Of a stretch of 64,000 nucleotides of DNA, positions 37,934 to 47,751 are shown piece by piece. The DNA comes from an uncultured Granulosicoccaceae bacterium (GTDB lineage Bacteria > Pseudomonadota > Gammaproteobacteria > Granulosicoccales > Granulosicoccaceae). The position numbers and the translations under genes were made by a program. Where the stretch lies: contig CALAJN010000004.1 in the NCBI GenBank assembly GCA_937922675.1, positions 62,001 to 126,000 on the forward strand, in the 5' to 3' direction. The notes beneath the pieces are model-generated. The model saw only the letters and a list, made by a program, of their open reading frames with translations. It did not search any database and had not been told where the DNA came from. Positions within the stretch are counted from its first letter, which is position 1. Each line of letters begins with the position of its first letter.

Positions 37934-40383
37934 TAACGTGTTTTTGTTCGCGTTCTAGTGTTGTTGCGGCCTGTCTGGCGGGTGTCATTCGACCTCGGCT
38001 TGCTTGTTTTTGCCTGTGACCTGGCCCGTGACCTGGCCCGTGACCTGGCCTGTGACCTGGCCTGTGTCTTCGCGCGCGTCCTGGCCCCTGTCTTGTGCGC
38101 CGCTTGCGTGCCTTCTCTCGGGGGTAAGCCGGTGTGTTGCGTGAGTATCTCACCCTCACGCGGCTGACGGCCTGGCCCGCGGCGTCGGGTGGTCGCAGAA
38201 CCGCTGGTCTTCCTGGTCGCTTCCGGGCGTGGTTGGTGTGCCGGTATCAGTTGTTGCTTGCCGCTACCGATCAGGTCCTCACGGCCCATCTCGCGTAGTG
38301 CGTCTCTGAGTAGCGGCCAGTTGTCTGGATCGTGGTATCGCAAAAACGCCTTGTGCAAGCGGCGTTGTCGCTCGCCACGCACCACAGGCACTTCCTCGCT
38401 GTCACTCTTGACACGCTTCAGGGGGTTCTTGCCCGTGTGATACATCGCGGTCGCTGTTGCCATCGGTGAGGGGTAGAAGGTCTGTACCTGATCAGCCTTG
38501 AAACCGTTGGTCTTGAGCCACAATGCAAGATTCATCATGTCCTCCTCCGTGGTGCCTGGATGCGCAGCGATAAAGTAGGGAATCAGGTATTGCTTCTTGC
38601 CTGCCTTGGCGCTGAACTCCTCGAACAGTTGCTTGAAACGATCATAGCTACCGATACCAGGCTTCATCATGTGATCCAGTGGCCCGCGTTCGGTATGTTC
38701 GGGCGCGATCTTGAGGTAACCGCCAACGTGATGAGTGACCAACTCTTCAACGTACTCGGGTGATTTGATCGCAAGGTCGTAACGCAAGCCCGAGGCAATC
38801 AGTACCTTCTTGATTCCCGGCAGCTCGCGCGCGCGCCTGTAGAGCTTGATCAACGAGGAATGATCGGTATTGAGGTTGCCGCACACATCCGGGTAGACAC
38901 AAGAGGGCAGACGGCAGTTCTTTTCAATCTCCGGTGACTTGCAGGCAAGGCGATACATATTCGCTGTAGGCCCTCCAAGATCAGAGACAACACCGGTAAA
39001 GCCTGGCACCTCATCGCGTATCGCTTCTATCTCGTTGATGATGGACTCTTCCGAGCGGCTCTGTATCTGACGTCCTTCATGTTCTGTGATGGAGCAAAAG
39101 GTGCAGCCGCCAAAACAGCCGCGCATGATGTTCACTGAAAACCGGATCATCTCGTAGGCAGGCAGTTTGCGACCCTCGTACTTGGGATGAGGCACACGAG
39201 CAAAGGGCTGATCGAAGACGTAGTCCATCTCCTCGGTCGTCAGTGGGATCGGCGGCGGGTTGAGCCAGAGTTTGCGCCCCCCCTGGTTTTGCACCAGAGC
39301 GCGAGCGTTGCCAGGGTTGGTCTCCAGATGCAGCACGCGATTGGCGTGTGCGTACAATACGAGGTCGTGCGATACCACGTCATGAGAGGGCAGTCGCAGT
39401 ACGGTTTTCTCTCGCACGGCCCGCGCAAGGTTGCGACGCTCCTCACGAGTCATGAAGGTGATTACCTGACCATCGCTGTCTTCAGACACAACCGAACTAT
39501 TGGGTGATGTAGCTTCGCAACTGCCATCGTCAACCGGCTTGCCGGTCTGTGCGTCGTAGCCGGGTACAACATAGGGGTTGGCCGGCGCTTCGATGCGACC
39601 GGGTTTATCGACACGGGTGGAATCAATGACGGTCCAGTCGGCTGGCAGATCGTCGACAAAATAGGCCGTGCCGCGCAGGTCTCTGATCTCGTTGATGCGA
39701 TCACCGCGAGCAAGGCGGTGAGAGATATCGACGATGGCTCGCTCACCATTGCCATAGATCAGCATGTCGGCCTTGGCGTCCGAAAGGATCGATCGACGAA
39801 CCTTGTCCTGCCAATAGTCATAGTGCGCGATGCGCCTCAGTGACGCTTCGATGCCGCCGATAACGATAGGCACGTCCGAGAAGGCCTCCCGGCACCGTTG
39901 GGCGTAAACGATCGAGGCGCGGTCCGGGCGCTGGCCACCGACATCGTCAGGGGAGTAGGCGTCGTCCCGCCGTACCTTTCTGTCGGCGGTGTATCGATTG
40001 ATCATCGAGTCCATGTTGCCGGCCGTCACGCCGAAGAACAGATTGGGAGCACCGAGTTCTTCAAAAGCGCTGCAGTCCTGCCAACCAGGCTGGTCGATGA
40101 TGCCGACACGAAAGCCGTGCGCCTCCAGCAAGCGCCCGACAATGGCCATGCCGAAGCTGGGATGGTCCACGTAGGCGTCCCCGGTGACGATGATCACATC
40201 GCAGCTATCCCAGCCAAGAGCGTCCATCTCGGCGCGAGTCGTTGGCAAGAATGACGCGCGACCATAGCATTCGGCCCAGTAGGGCTCATACTCGTTCAGT
40301 GGACGTGCCGCAGGCCGCACACCCGGCCCGGTCAGGCCTCGCGGTGCGGTGGCCTCGTCGGTCACGTTCGTCTGATGGTCCAT
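37933..40383 (-). CDS. ygiQ: YgiQ family radical SAM protein
   Basis: An 816-aa radical SAM protein of the YgiQ/UPF0313 family. The [4Fe-4S] motif lies in [12 protein letters not shown] (C-x3-C-x2-C) near residue 392. The N-terminus has [16 protein letters not shown] and a B12-like fold. The biochemical role is not established for the family. The last 90 residues are disordered and Arg/Thr/Gln/Ser-rich, with tandem (R/Q)ARS units encoded by 12-bp DNA repeats. It begins divergently from the RND operon. Confidence 0.93.
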   Translation of the reverse strand: MDHQTNVTDEATAPRGLTGPGVRPAARPLNEYEPYWAECYGRASFLPTTRAEMDALGWDSCDVIIVTGDAYVDHPSFGMAIVGRLLEAHGFRVGIIDQPGWQDCSAFEELGAPNLFFGVTAGNMDSMINRYTADRKVRRDDAYSPDDVGGQRPDRASIVYAQRCREAFSDVPIVIGGIEASLRRIAHYDYWQDKVRRSILSDAKADMLIYGNGERAIVDISHRLARGDRINEIRDLRGTAYFVDDLPADWTVIDSTRVDKPGRIEAPANPYVVPGYDAQTGKPVDDGSCEATSPNSSVVSEDSDGQVITFMTREERRNLARAVREKTVLRLPSHDVVSHDLVLYAHANRVLHLETNPGNARALVQNQGGRKLWLNPPPIPLTTEEMDYVFDQPFARVPHPKYEGRKLPAYEMIRFSVNIMRGCFGGCTFCSITEHEGRQIQSRSEESIINEIEAIRDEVPGFTGVVSDLGGPTANMYRLACKSPEIEKNCRLPSCVYPDVCGNLNTDHSSLIKLYRRARELPGIKKVLIASGLRYDLAIKSPEYVEELVTHHVGGYLKIAPEHTERGPLDHMMKPGIGSYDRFKQLFEEFSAKAGKKQYLIPYFIAAHPGTTEEDMMNLALWLKTNGFKADQVQTFYPSPMATATAMYHTGKNPLKRVKSDSEEVPVVRGERQRRLHKAFLRYHDPDNWPLLRDALREMGREDLIGSGKQQLIPAHQPRPEATRKTSGSATTRRRGPGRQPREGEILTQHTGLPPREGTQAAHKTGARTRAKTQARSQARSRARSRARSQAKTSKPRSNDTRQTGRNNTRTRTKTR
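38016..38063 (-). repeat. four 12-bp tandem repeats in the ygiQ tail
   Basis: GTGACCTGGCCC (plus strand) occurs four times in direct succession, the last two copies ending in T. On the coding strand each unit encodes four residues of the (R/Q)-A-R-S type. Copy number could vary by slippage without shifting the frame. Confidence 0.85.
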
Positions 40384-40473
40384 TCGTCTTGTTGCATCCG
40401 GTCAGCGCGCAGTGCCCTATGGTAACCGTCTGGCGCCAGAGTCTTGTGTGAACCGCGTGTCCGGGTGAGTCAT

Positions 40474-40492
40474 TGACCACCGGCCGTGGTCA
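40474..40492. promoter_or_regulatory. palindromic operator candidate upstream of the RND pump
   Basis: TGACCAC-5-GTGGTCA is a perfect 7+7 inverted repeat, 32 bp before the RND adaptor ATG and about 90 bp upstream of the divergent ygiQ. The size fits a TetR- or MarR-type dimer site. No regulator gene is adjacent. Confidence 0.45.
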
Positions 40493-40524
40493 TAGGGGCT
40501 GAGAAGGAGAGTCCGAACTTGCCT

Positions 40525-41793
40525 ATGAAGTCTGTTGCAAAGACCGTCGCCCAGGTGGCGCTTCCGATCCTGGTCCTGGCCGGTGCCTACGCGGGCACTC
40601 AAGCGGTCAAGAACTCGGCCCCCCAGGCGCAACGCCGAGATGCACCACCGAGTATGCTGGCGGTTGAGGCAGTCACACTCGCACCCACCGACTACCCGGT
40701 TGTTCTGCTCAGTCAGGGCACCGTCAAGCCAACCACCGAGACCACGCTGGTCAGCGAAGTCACGGGTGCTGTCACTGAATTGAGCGAGCGATTCGAGGTC
40801 GGTAGCGAGTTCGACGCAGGTGAGGTGCTTGTGCAGCTTGATCGCCGCGACTACCAAATCGCCCTCACTGGCGCACTCGCCAACGTGGCTCAGGCAGAGG
40901 CCACGCTTGAGCAGGAGCGCGCTCAGGGCACCCAGGCTGCAGCCGATTGGCAGCAACTTGGCAGACGCGGCACGCCGTCCTCACTGACCTTGCGCGAGCC
41001 GCAAATGGCCGCGGCAGAGGCAGCGCTGGATGCCGCACGAGCCGAGGTCGAGCGCGCGCGGCTGGATCTGCAGCGGACGCGCATCGTCGCGCCCTATGCA
41101 GGCCGGGTGCTCACTACCGCTGTCTCCAATGGACAGTTCGTCAACCGCGGTGCAACGATCGGCTCGATTTACGCGATGGACTCGGTCGATGTGAGCCTTC
41201 CTCTGACCAGTCGGCAACGTGAGTACATCGACTTGCCGGCGATCGAACAAACCGGCCCTGACTCTCTTGCACCGGCGGTCGAGCTGGAAACCCGCCTCGG
41301 TACGACCACGCGCAGCTGGTCCGGGCGGATTGTGCGAACCGAGGGTATCGATGCTGCCACTCAGCAACTCAACATGTTGGCCCGCGTAGAGCAACCCTTC
41401 GCATCAGCCGCCAGTCCGCTGCGTGTCGGCCAATACGTCGATGCGAGGATCAGTGGTCGTGTGCTTGAGAATGTGTTTGTCGTGCCAAGAGCTGCAGTGC
41501 GTGACGGCAATGAGGTGCTTTTGCTGGATGGCGAGAGCCGCGTGTTGCGGCGCTCGGTAGTGACGGTGTGGGCGGACGAGGACATCATCGCTATTGGTGA
41601 GGGGCTCGCTGAGGGGGATGTGCTGGTCACCACCCCTGTAGCAACTATCGCCGATGGTACGCCGGTGCGCGCCATCGTTGACGGTGTCGAGCCTGCACCA
41701 CAGCGACGCGGCGAGGCCGGTGGCGGGAACTTGCAGCGCCCCGCAACCGATGCCGAAGCCGCGGGCGGTCAAGGCCGACGATCAGAATCTTGA
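40525..41793 (+). CDS. RND efflux periplasmic adaptor (membrane fusion protein)
   Basis: A 422-aa HlyD/AcrA-type adaptor. An N-terminal hydrophobic segment (VAQVALPILVLAGAYAG) anchors or exports it. The lipoyl/hairpin region runs about 55-180 with Ala/Glu-rich helices, including RRGTPSSLTLREPQ, followed by beta-barrel and membrane-proximal domains. It links the permease to an outer-membrane channel, which is not encoded here. ATG at 40525 is used; TTG at 40519 is better spaced from AAGGAGA and is possible. It begins the pair with the permease, 11 bp apart. Confidence 0.9.
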   Translation: MKSVAKTVAQVALPILVLAGAYAGTQAVKNSAPQAQRRDAPPSMLAVEAVTLAPTDYPVVLLSQGTVKPTTETTLVSEVTGAVTELSERFEVGSEFDAGEVLVQLDRRDYQIALTGALANVAQAEATLEQERAQGTQAAADWQQLGRRGTPSSLTLREPQMAAAEAALDAARAEVERARLDLQRTRIVAPYAGRVLTTAVSNGQFVNRGATIGSIYAMDSVDVSLPLTSRQREYIDLPAIEQTGPDSLAPAVELETRLGTTTRSWSGRIVRTEGIDAATQQLNMLARVEQPFASAASPLRVGQYVDARISGRVLENVFVVPRAAVRDGNEVLLLDGESRVLRRSVVTVWADEDIIAIGEGLAEGDVLVTTPVATIADGTPVRAIVDGVEPAPQRRGEAGGGNLQRPATDAEAAGGQGRRSES

Positions 41794-41804
41794 GAGGGTA
41801 AATC

Positions 41805-44800
41805 ATGCACGGTTTGATCAACTGGTTTGCCCGTAATTCGGTTGCCGCCAACCTGCTGATGGTGTTCATCATCGCGTGGGGCCTGGTGACGCTTGCCTCG
41901 CGTCTGCCACTGGAGGTGTTTCCAACCTTTGAACTCGAGAGAATCAACATCAGTGTGCCCTACCGCGGCGCGACCCCGAGTGAGGTCGAGTCCGGTGTCA
42001 CGATAAAGATCGAGGAGGCCATTCAGGATCTGAGTGGCGTGTCCCAGTTGACATCACGCGCCTCAGAGGGGTTGGGCAGTGTGTCGGTGGAAGCGGAAAA
42101 GGGTGCTGATCTGCGAGTGCTCAAGGATGAAATCGAACAGCGCGTGGCCAGCATCGGCAATCTGCCACTTGAGGCCGAGGCACCGACGATCAGTATTCCA
42201 GCACGCAATCGAGAAGTGATCAGTGTCATTGTCTCCGGTGCCTTGCCCGAGCGTGAATTGCGGGTGCTCGCATCGCGTGTGCGTGATGAGCTTGAAGCGC
42301 TGCCAGACGTCACACAAGTGGAGCTTTCCGGTGTGCGCGACTACGAGCTTGCCATCGAGATCAAACCCGAGACGCTACAACGTTATGGCCTGACGCTCTC
42401 GGACGTGGCCCAGGCCATCGAAACGACTTCGCTTGACCTTGCAGCAGGTTCGGTGCAAACAGCCGGTGGCGAGGTGTTGTTGCGTACCGTGGGTCAGGCC
42501 TACAGCGCCAGTGACTATGCAAACGTGGTGGTACTGGCACGAGCGGACGGTACGCGCGTCACGCTCGGTGAGATTGCCGATATCAGTGACGGCTTTGAAG
42601 AAGACCTGCTGCAGCAAAGGTGGAATGGTCTGAGTGCGATAGAGATTGATGTTTACCGCACGGGTTTGCAGAGCGCGATTGCCGTGTCCAATACAGTCAA
42701 GGAGTATCTGAATGATGCGCAGGCACGTATGCCGCACGGCGTAAGCCTCGGTTACTGGCGTGACTCTGCCCGCATTGTGAAGGCGCGTTTGTCCACCTTG
42801 ATGAACAGCGCGATACAAGGCGGCATCCTGATCATTGTCCTGTTGACCTTGTTTCTGCGGTTTTGGGTGGCGGCCTGGGTTTTTATCGGGGTGCCGGTTT
42901 CCATCCTGGGCGGCATCGCCTTGATGCCTTTTTTGGGTGTGTCGTTGAATCTGATCAGCCTGTTTGCCTTCATTCTGGTGCTGGGGATCGTCGTGGACGA
43001 TGCCATTGTCACAGGCGAGAATATCTACTCGCACATGCGGCGCAATCCCGATCGGTTGCAGGCGGCTATCGACGGGACCCATGAAGTAGCCGTGCCTGTC
43101 ACCTTTGGTGTGCTTACGACCGTAGCTGCCTTCCTGCCCCTGTTGTTGATAGAGGGTGCACGTGGGCAGATCTTTGCCCAGATACCGATGATCGTCATAC
43201 CGGTGTTGCTGTTCTCCATTGTTGAATCAAAGTTCGTACTGCCGTCGCATATGAGCCATCTCAATTTCCACTCCGAGAACAAGCCCAATGTGTTTGCCCG
43301 TGTACAGCACCGTATTGCAGACGGCTTTGAATGGTCGGTCGAGCATGCCTATCAGCCGGTGCTCAAGTTCGCGCTGGCCAATCGTTACCTGGTGTTATCG
43401 GTCTTTGTTGGTGGGGCGATGATTGTGTTTGCCATGGTGTCCTCGGGGCATGTGAGATTCATCTTCTTTCCCCGCGTTCAAAGCGAGGTCGCACGTGCCA
43501 ACCTGGTGATGCCTGCCGGCACCCCGTTTGAAATTACGCAAGGGCATATCGACCGAATGAAAGAAGCGGTCTACACCCTTCAGGCCAAGTACGTAGATCC
43601 CGACACCAACGAGAGTGTCATAGAGGGAATCATGTCAACCGCAGGGTCTTCCGGTGGGCGTGCCCTGGGTAGCAATGTCGGTCGTGTGGTCTTCGAGATA
43701 ACCCCTCCAGAAGACCGAACGCTCAACATCAGCAGTCGAGAGCTGGTCACGGAGTGGCGACGATTGATCGGCTCGATACCGGGTGCGGAGAGTCTTTCCT
43801 ACCGCGCTGAAATCGGGCGGGGTGGTAGCCCTGTGGAAGTCGAGATTTCCGGGCGTGACTTTGACGAGCTGCGCGAAGTGGCAGGCCTGGTGCGCAACGA
43901 GCTATCAAATTTTCCGAGCGTCACCGAAGTCAGCGACTCCTTTGAAGGAGGCAAGGAAGAGATACAGCTGGGTTTGCTGCCTGCAGGCAGGCAACTGGGT
44001 GTCACCTTGGCAGATATTGCAAGTCAGGTTAGAACCGCCTTTTTGGGTGCACAGGTTCAAAGTATTCAAAGGGATCGCGACGAGGTTGATGTCATCGTGC
44101 GATACCCCGCCGAGGACAGGGATTCGATCTCCGGACTACGCCGTTTGAACATCCGCACTGCCAGCGGTGTGGACGTGCCGCTATCCACGGTTGCCAGTAT
44201 CGAGACCGGCCGCGGACTCTCATCAATCAATCGTGTTGACCGGCGGCGTGTCGTCAGCGTCGAAGCTGATGTGGACAAATCAACCGCCAATATCGAGGGT
44301 ATCAAGGCAGATCTGACAGCCTTCGCCGAGCAGATTCAGGTGCAGTACCCCGACATTCGTATGTCGCTGGAGGGAGAGGCTCGAGAGCAGCGGCAGAGTT
44401 TTGCCAGCTTGCGCGTGGGGCTGTTGTTTGTGCTGCTGGTGATCTACGCCTTGTTGGCCATACCTTTTCGCAGCTACCTGCAGCCATTTCTTGTCATGGC
44501 GGTTATCCCCTTTGGTGTCGTCGGTGGCGTGCTGGGGCACATGGTCATGGGTATGTCACTCTCGATCATGAGCTATATGGGCATGCTTGCCTTGTGTGGT
44601 GTCGTCGTGAACGATTCGCTGGTATTGGTGGACTGGGTCAATCGCAAACGACGGGAGGGCATGTCGCTGATAGATGCGGTCAGGTCTTCTGGCATGGCGC
44701 GATTCCGGGCAGTCATCCTGACATCGCTGACGACGTTCCTCGGGTTGCTACCGCTGATATTCGAGAGCAGCACCCAGGCTCAATTCCTGATTCCGATGGC

Positions 44801-44978
44801 GGTATCGCTTGGCTACGGCATCATCTTCGCAACCGTGGTGACTTTGATACTGATTCCTGTCAACTACCTTGTGCTTGAGGACATCAGGGCCCTGTTCCGA
44901 TCGCTGTATGGCTCGTCTGCGAAACCTGCGGGTCAGGCGTCTTCCTCAAACACGCGGCGGTTGCGAAATTCGGGATAA
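41805..44978 (+). CDS. RND efflux transporter permease
   Basis: A 1057-aa inner-membrane pump with the normal RND length and double architecture: a helix at the N-terminus (NSVAANLLMVFIIAWGL), two large periplasmic loops, and two bundles of helices. The proton-relay segment LGIVVDDAIVTGENIYSHM in the first bundle has the paired Asp. GAGGG lies before the ATG. Substrate range is unknown; relatives of this group are often poorly characterised. Its last 46 bp overlap the convergent HTTM-DCC gene. Confidence 0.93.
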   Translation: MHGLINWFARNSVAANLLMVFIIAWGLVTLASRLPLEVFPTFELERINISVPYRGATPSEVESGVTIKIEEAIQDLSGVSQLTSRASEGLGSVSVEAEKGADLRVLKDEIEQRVASIGNLPLEAEAPTISIPARNREVISVIVSGALPERELRVLASRVRDELEALPDVTQVELSGVRDYELAIEIKPETLQRYGLTLSDVAQAIETTSLDLAAGSVQTAGGEVLLRTVGQAYSASDYANVVVLARADGTRVTLGEIADISDGFEEDLLQQRWNGLSAIEIDVYRTGLQSAIAVSNTVKEYLNDAQARMPHGVSLGYWRDSARIVKARLSTLMNSAIQGGILIIVLLTLFLRFWVAAWVFIGVPVSILGGIALMPFLGVSLNLISLFAFILVLGIVVDDAIVTGENIYSHMRRNPDRLQAAIDGTHEVAVPVTFGVLTTVAAFLPLLLIEGARGQIFAQIPMIVIPVLLFSIVESKFVLPSHMSHLNFHSENKPNVFARVQHRIADGFEWSVEHAYQPVLKFALANRYLVLSVFVGGAMIVFAMVSSGHVRFIFFPRVQSEVARANLVMPAGTPFEITQGHIDRMKEAVYTLQAKYVDPDTNESVIEGIMSTAGSSGGRALGSNVGRVVFEITPPEDRTLNISSRELVTEWRRLIGSIPGAESLSYRAEIGRGGSPVEVEISGRDFDELREVAGLVRNELSNFPSVTEVSDSFEGGKEEIQLGLLPAGRQLGVTLADIASQVRTAFLGAQVQSIQRDRDEVDVIVRYPAEDRDSISGLRRLNIRTASGVDVPLSTVASIETGRGLSSINRVDRRRVVSVEADVDKSTANIEGIKADLTAFAEQIQVQYPDIRMSLEGEAREQRQSFASLRVGLLFVLLVIYALLAIPFRSYLQPFLVMAVIPFGVVGGVLGHMVMGMSLSIMSYMGMLALCGVVVNDSLVLVDWVNRKRREGMSLIDAVRSSGMARFRAVILTSLTTFLGLLPLIFESSTQAQFLIPMAVSLGYGIIFATVVTLILIPVNYLVLEDIRALFRSLYGSSAKPAGQASSSNTRRLRNSG

Positions 44979-46876
44979 CACCAGTGGCGCCAGGCCATGC
45001 GCTCGGTTCTTTCTTTTGGGGCGCCGCTGGTATTTGTGCGCAGTTTTACGAAACGCACCTCGAGTACACCGAGTTGCTGCTCACGGTGCTCGGGCGGCTC
45101 AAGCGTGTTCCAGGTGCGGCATACCCATGAGCCGTACCCGCTTTTGACGGCATTGTTGCTGTGTGAGTCCACGCGTCCCATGTATTTGCGCGTGCGATAG
45201 TCACCGTACAGTGAAAAAAAGCGTGAGGGTGGCTGCCAGTCGGGGTCGCTGGAGGTTGTTTCAAACAGCTCTACACGTTTACCGTTGCGCAGCAAGCCTG
45301 TCACCACGGGGTAGCTCGATGTGGTCAAGGGGTAGGGCGCAAACATGTCCCAACGCTGATTGATGCGGGCAACACGCGCAGGATGCTCCACGTGGGCGGG
45401 CATTTGTCCGCGCAGGCCCGGCATCTCCCAGATGTTGTATGCGGTCACGATGTAAAACCAGTACAGCGCAAACAGGCTGCCAAGGACAGTGGGCGAGAAC
45501 GTTTGTTTACGCCACGGCAGCCAGTACGCTGAGAACCGGCTGGCACTATCGCGGTTTTCGGCGATGGCTCGATAGACCTTGTGGCCGATCCAGGGCAATG
45601 GGGGAATGCTGAGGAGCCAATACACTGGGCGCCAGCCGATTCGCTGACGAAAAAGCAGTCGCATGGCATCCCAATGGATATGCGGCCTGCCGTCTGTATC
45701 AGTGACGACCCAGGAGTTTTCGCGTTCAAGAATCTGCGCGATAACAGGATCGTGCTGTGCCGGTTTGATCTTTGCGTGGCCCGGAAGAAGAAACTCGCGC
45801 AGGATAAGGCACATCTTCAGACAGAACCCACAATCCACGTCGTAATGCAGCGTGAGGGTATCGGGTGGGCTTGTGTGCTCGTGTCCACGCCGGGTAATGA
45901 ACGCCCACACAAACCCGGGTATGAGCAGGCTCAGTGACATGAAGTCGATCAACGGGAACAAGCCTATATGCAGCATCAGGATAAATGCAGCGTGCAGCGA
46001 CCCGAGCAGCGCAAGACCGACAAGTCGAGTGCTTTTGAAGATGGGGTCGAACTTGCTGTGCCCTATCGCCAGAATAGCGCCAAGGACCAGAAATGGCCCG
46101 ACAAACTCTACCGCCAGCACAAAAAAAGTTGCGCCTTTGAGCAACCAGGGAAAGCCCGCTGCAAACTCGCCGACAGGCGTTGCGAAGTGCTGCAGGCTCA
46201 CCGCATAGAAGGCGGCATCAAAGGTCTTTGTCCAGGCACTTCCCGTTTTCAGCAGGGCCGTAAAAAAATACAAGTAGAGCACCTGAAACGTCACAGCGAC
46301 CGTGGCGATGGACAGGTATGGCTCGTTGCGTATGCGTGTTGCGTTGGGGTTGTCGCGCAGTTGCGGTTGCAAGGCAGCATCAATCGAAAAGCGCATGCCA
46401 AGCGGCAGAAACAGTCCCCAGAAACACATCACGACCAACAACTGATCGCCGCCTTGCAACAACAGACCGTTGCGATTCATCAGCGAGGCAAGCAGGACCA
46501 GGGACACAAAGTTTGCCAGTCGCGTGCGGTAACCCACCGTCAGGGCAAGCGCTGCAACTGCGGCAATGAGAAAGAGTATGATTTGCCACCATAGTTCTCC
46601 GCTGGCGGCGTGCAGCGATAGACTCCAGCGGTGAGTGATGTCTGCCCAGGCATCGCGCGGGAGTACACCCTGGTCGGTGTAGTAGCGACTGATGTGCCGA
46701 CTGCGCAGAATCAGATCTGCCAGGATCAGCAGGCCAAGCATCACCCTGAACAGAGCCATGGAGCGCGGGTCAAAGCCAAAAACGAGCTTCAAACGCTCCA
46801 GCCAGCCGGTTGTGCCGCTGCTCACGTGCGTGTTCAGCGGTTTCTCAGTGTGTGATGGCAAGGGCGGTGAGGGCAA
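44933..46876 (-). CDS. HTTM domain protein fused to DCC (DUF393) thiol-oxidoreductase-like domain
   Basis: A roughly 647-aa membrane protein. The N-terminal part (about 30-320) is an HTTM domain, the membrane fold of vitamin-K-dependent gamma-carboxylase relatives (RVMLGLLILADLILRSRHISRYYTDQGVLPR is shown in two pieces by its ends RVMLGLLILADL and YYTDQGVLP). A DCC-type thioredoxin-like domain follows from about 345, with DVDCGFC bearing the CxxC-like pair. The last 200 residues are mostly soluble. The start is uncertain: the longest form uses TTG, and GTG at 46825 is an alternative. Function is unknown; oxidative modification of exported proteins is a guess. Confidence 0.8.
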   Translation of the reverse strand: MPSPPLPSHTEKPLNTHVSSGTTGWLERLKLVFGFDPRSMALFRVMLGLLILADLILRSRHISRYYTDQGVLPRDAWADITHRWSLSLHAASGELWWQIILFLIAAVAALALTVGYRTRLANFVSLVLLASLMNRNGLLLQGGDQLLVVMCFWGLFLPLGMRFSIDAALQPQLRDNPNATRIRNEPYLSIATVAVTFQVLYLYFFTALLKTGSAWTKTFDAAFYAVSLQHFATPVGEFAAGFPWLLKGATFFVLAVEFVGPFLVLGAILAIGHSKFDPIFKSTRLVGLALLGSLHAAFILMLHIGLFPLIDFMSLSLLIPGFVWAFITRRGHEHTSPPDTLTLHYDVDCGFCLKMCLILREFLLPGHAKIKPAQHDPVIAQILERENSWVVTDTDGRPHIHWDAMRLLFRQRIGWRPVYWLLSIPPLPWIGHKVYRAIAENRDSASRFSAYWLPWRKQTFSPTVLGSLFALYWFYIVTAYNIWEMPGLRGQMPAHVEHPARVARINQRWDMFAPYPLTTSSYPVVTGLLRNGKRVELFETTSSDPDWQPPSRFFSLYGDYRTRKYMGRVDSHSNNAVKSGYGSWVCRTWNTLEPPEHREQQLGVLEVRFVKLRTNTSGAPKERTERMAWRHWCYPEFRNRRVFEEDA

Positions 46877-46908
46877 AAGGCGTAGAGACGCGATTGAGAG
46901 AACACCAC

Positions 46909-47610
46909 CTAGTGTGCACTGCTTGCCCCCGCGGCGGCAAGGTCACGAAAGCCGACCCAGACGGGCAACAACTCACCAGGCACATCAATCAGAGCTCGTC
47001 CTTCGATATGGTCGGCGTCGATGATCGTTCCGGCCGCGTTGGTGTGCTCGCCTGCAACGATTCGCACCTTGACGCCGGCAGCCATGACCGGCCGCCGGTG
47101 GCGTCGTGCCACTGATTTGGCTTGACGCTGATTGGCAGCGTCCAGCATCGATTTAAGCCGCGCTCGGCGAGCTGATTCTGTTTTTGTAGAAGACGCCGTC
47201 GCCGTCGAATGGGTGCTCATGCGGCCTGTCGCCTCTACCGAGTCGGGTTCACGCGATGAGGGCGCGTCGGTCGTGCTCGGCGCCGCTTTGGCTCGACGGC
47301 TGACAATACGGCTGGGTGGCGTTTTGGGTCGCGCGAGCGGGTTGGCATCTGCGGGAGTCACGACTGGCGCCTCTGGTGGCGGCACCTGCGAAGCCTCTTT
47401 GCCTGTATCCGGTGCGCTGGTGGTCAACCGGGACGCTTGGCGTCGTTCGGAGACGCGACGCTCTGTCATCAAGGCGCGCCAGAACCGACGGTCCTCGGCG
47501 CTGCGCCGTCGATCCCCGGTGCGGCGTTCACCGACGCCGTCAGAGCCTTGCGGCGTCGTGCTACGCCCCTTTTGTGACTCGGTTTTCACTGATGTTTCGA
47601 TGGCATGCAC
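46909..47610 (-). CDS. hypothetical protein with Arg-rich N-terminus and KOW-like C-terminus
   Basis: A 233-aa protein I cannot assign. The N-terminus has repeated Arg pairs (ERRTGDRRRSAEDRR, then TERRVSERRQ). The middle 100 residues are Pro/Ser/Thr/Ala-rich and likely disordered. The last 55 residues form a compact segment, GVKVRIVAGEHTNAAGTIID, that resembles a KOW or SH3-like barrel used to bind RNA or ribosomes. The start is GTG. It lies 32 bp ahead of the HTTM gene on the same strand, so the two may be cotranscribed. Confidence 0.6.
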   Translation of the reverse strand: MHAIETSVKTESQKGRSTTPQGSDGVGERRTGDRRRSAEDRRFWRALMTERRVSERRQASRLTTSAPDTGKEASQVPPPEAPVVTPADANPLARPKTPPSRIVSRRAKAAPSTTDAPSSREPDSVEATGRMSTHSTATASSTKTESARRARLKSMLDAANQRQAKSVARRHRRPVMAAGVKVRIVAGEHTNAAGTIIDADHIEGRALIDVPGELLPVWVGFRDLAAAGASSAH

Positions 47611-47751
47611 CGTGCCAGATGTCCATAACAGAGATGTGTGCCGATGCGCAGTTCACAATGTGTCGGCAGGGGGCAATTCTAGCGCGCCAGACAGACGCTA
47701 AACGCGTGCGCTGTCACGCCTGAATAGGTCCGGGGATTGCAATGCCCGGGC

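Noticed and set aside
38016-38063. Tandem repeats considered as CRISPR
   Set aside because: Units are only 12 bp with no spacers and lie inside the ygiQ coding frame.
42375-43082. 235-codon leftward frame
   Set aside because: Antisense to the RND permease; Gln/His/Arg-rich shadow of a membrane protein.
45968-46594. 208-codon rightward frame
   Set aside because: Antisense to the HTTM-DCC gene; Gln/Arg/His-rich translation typical of a shadow frame.
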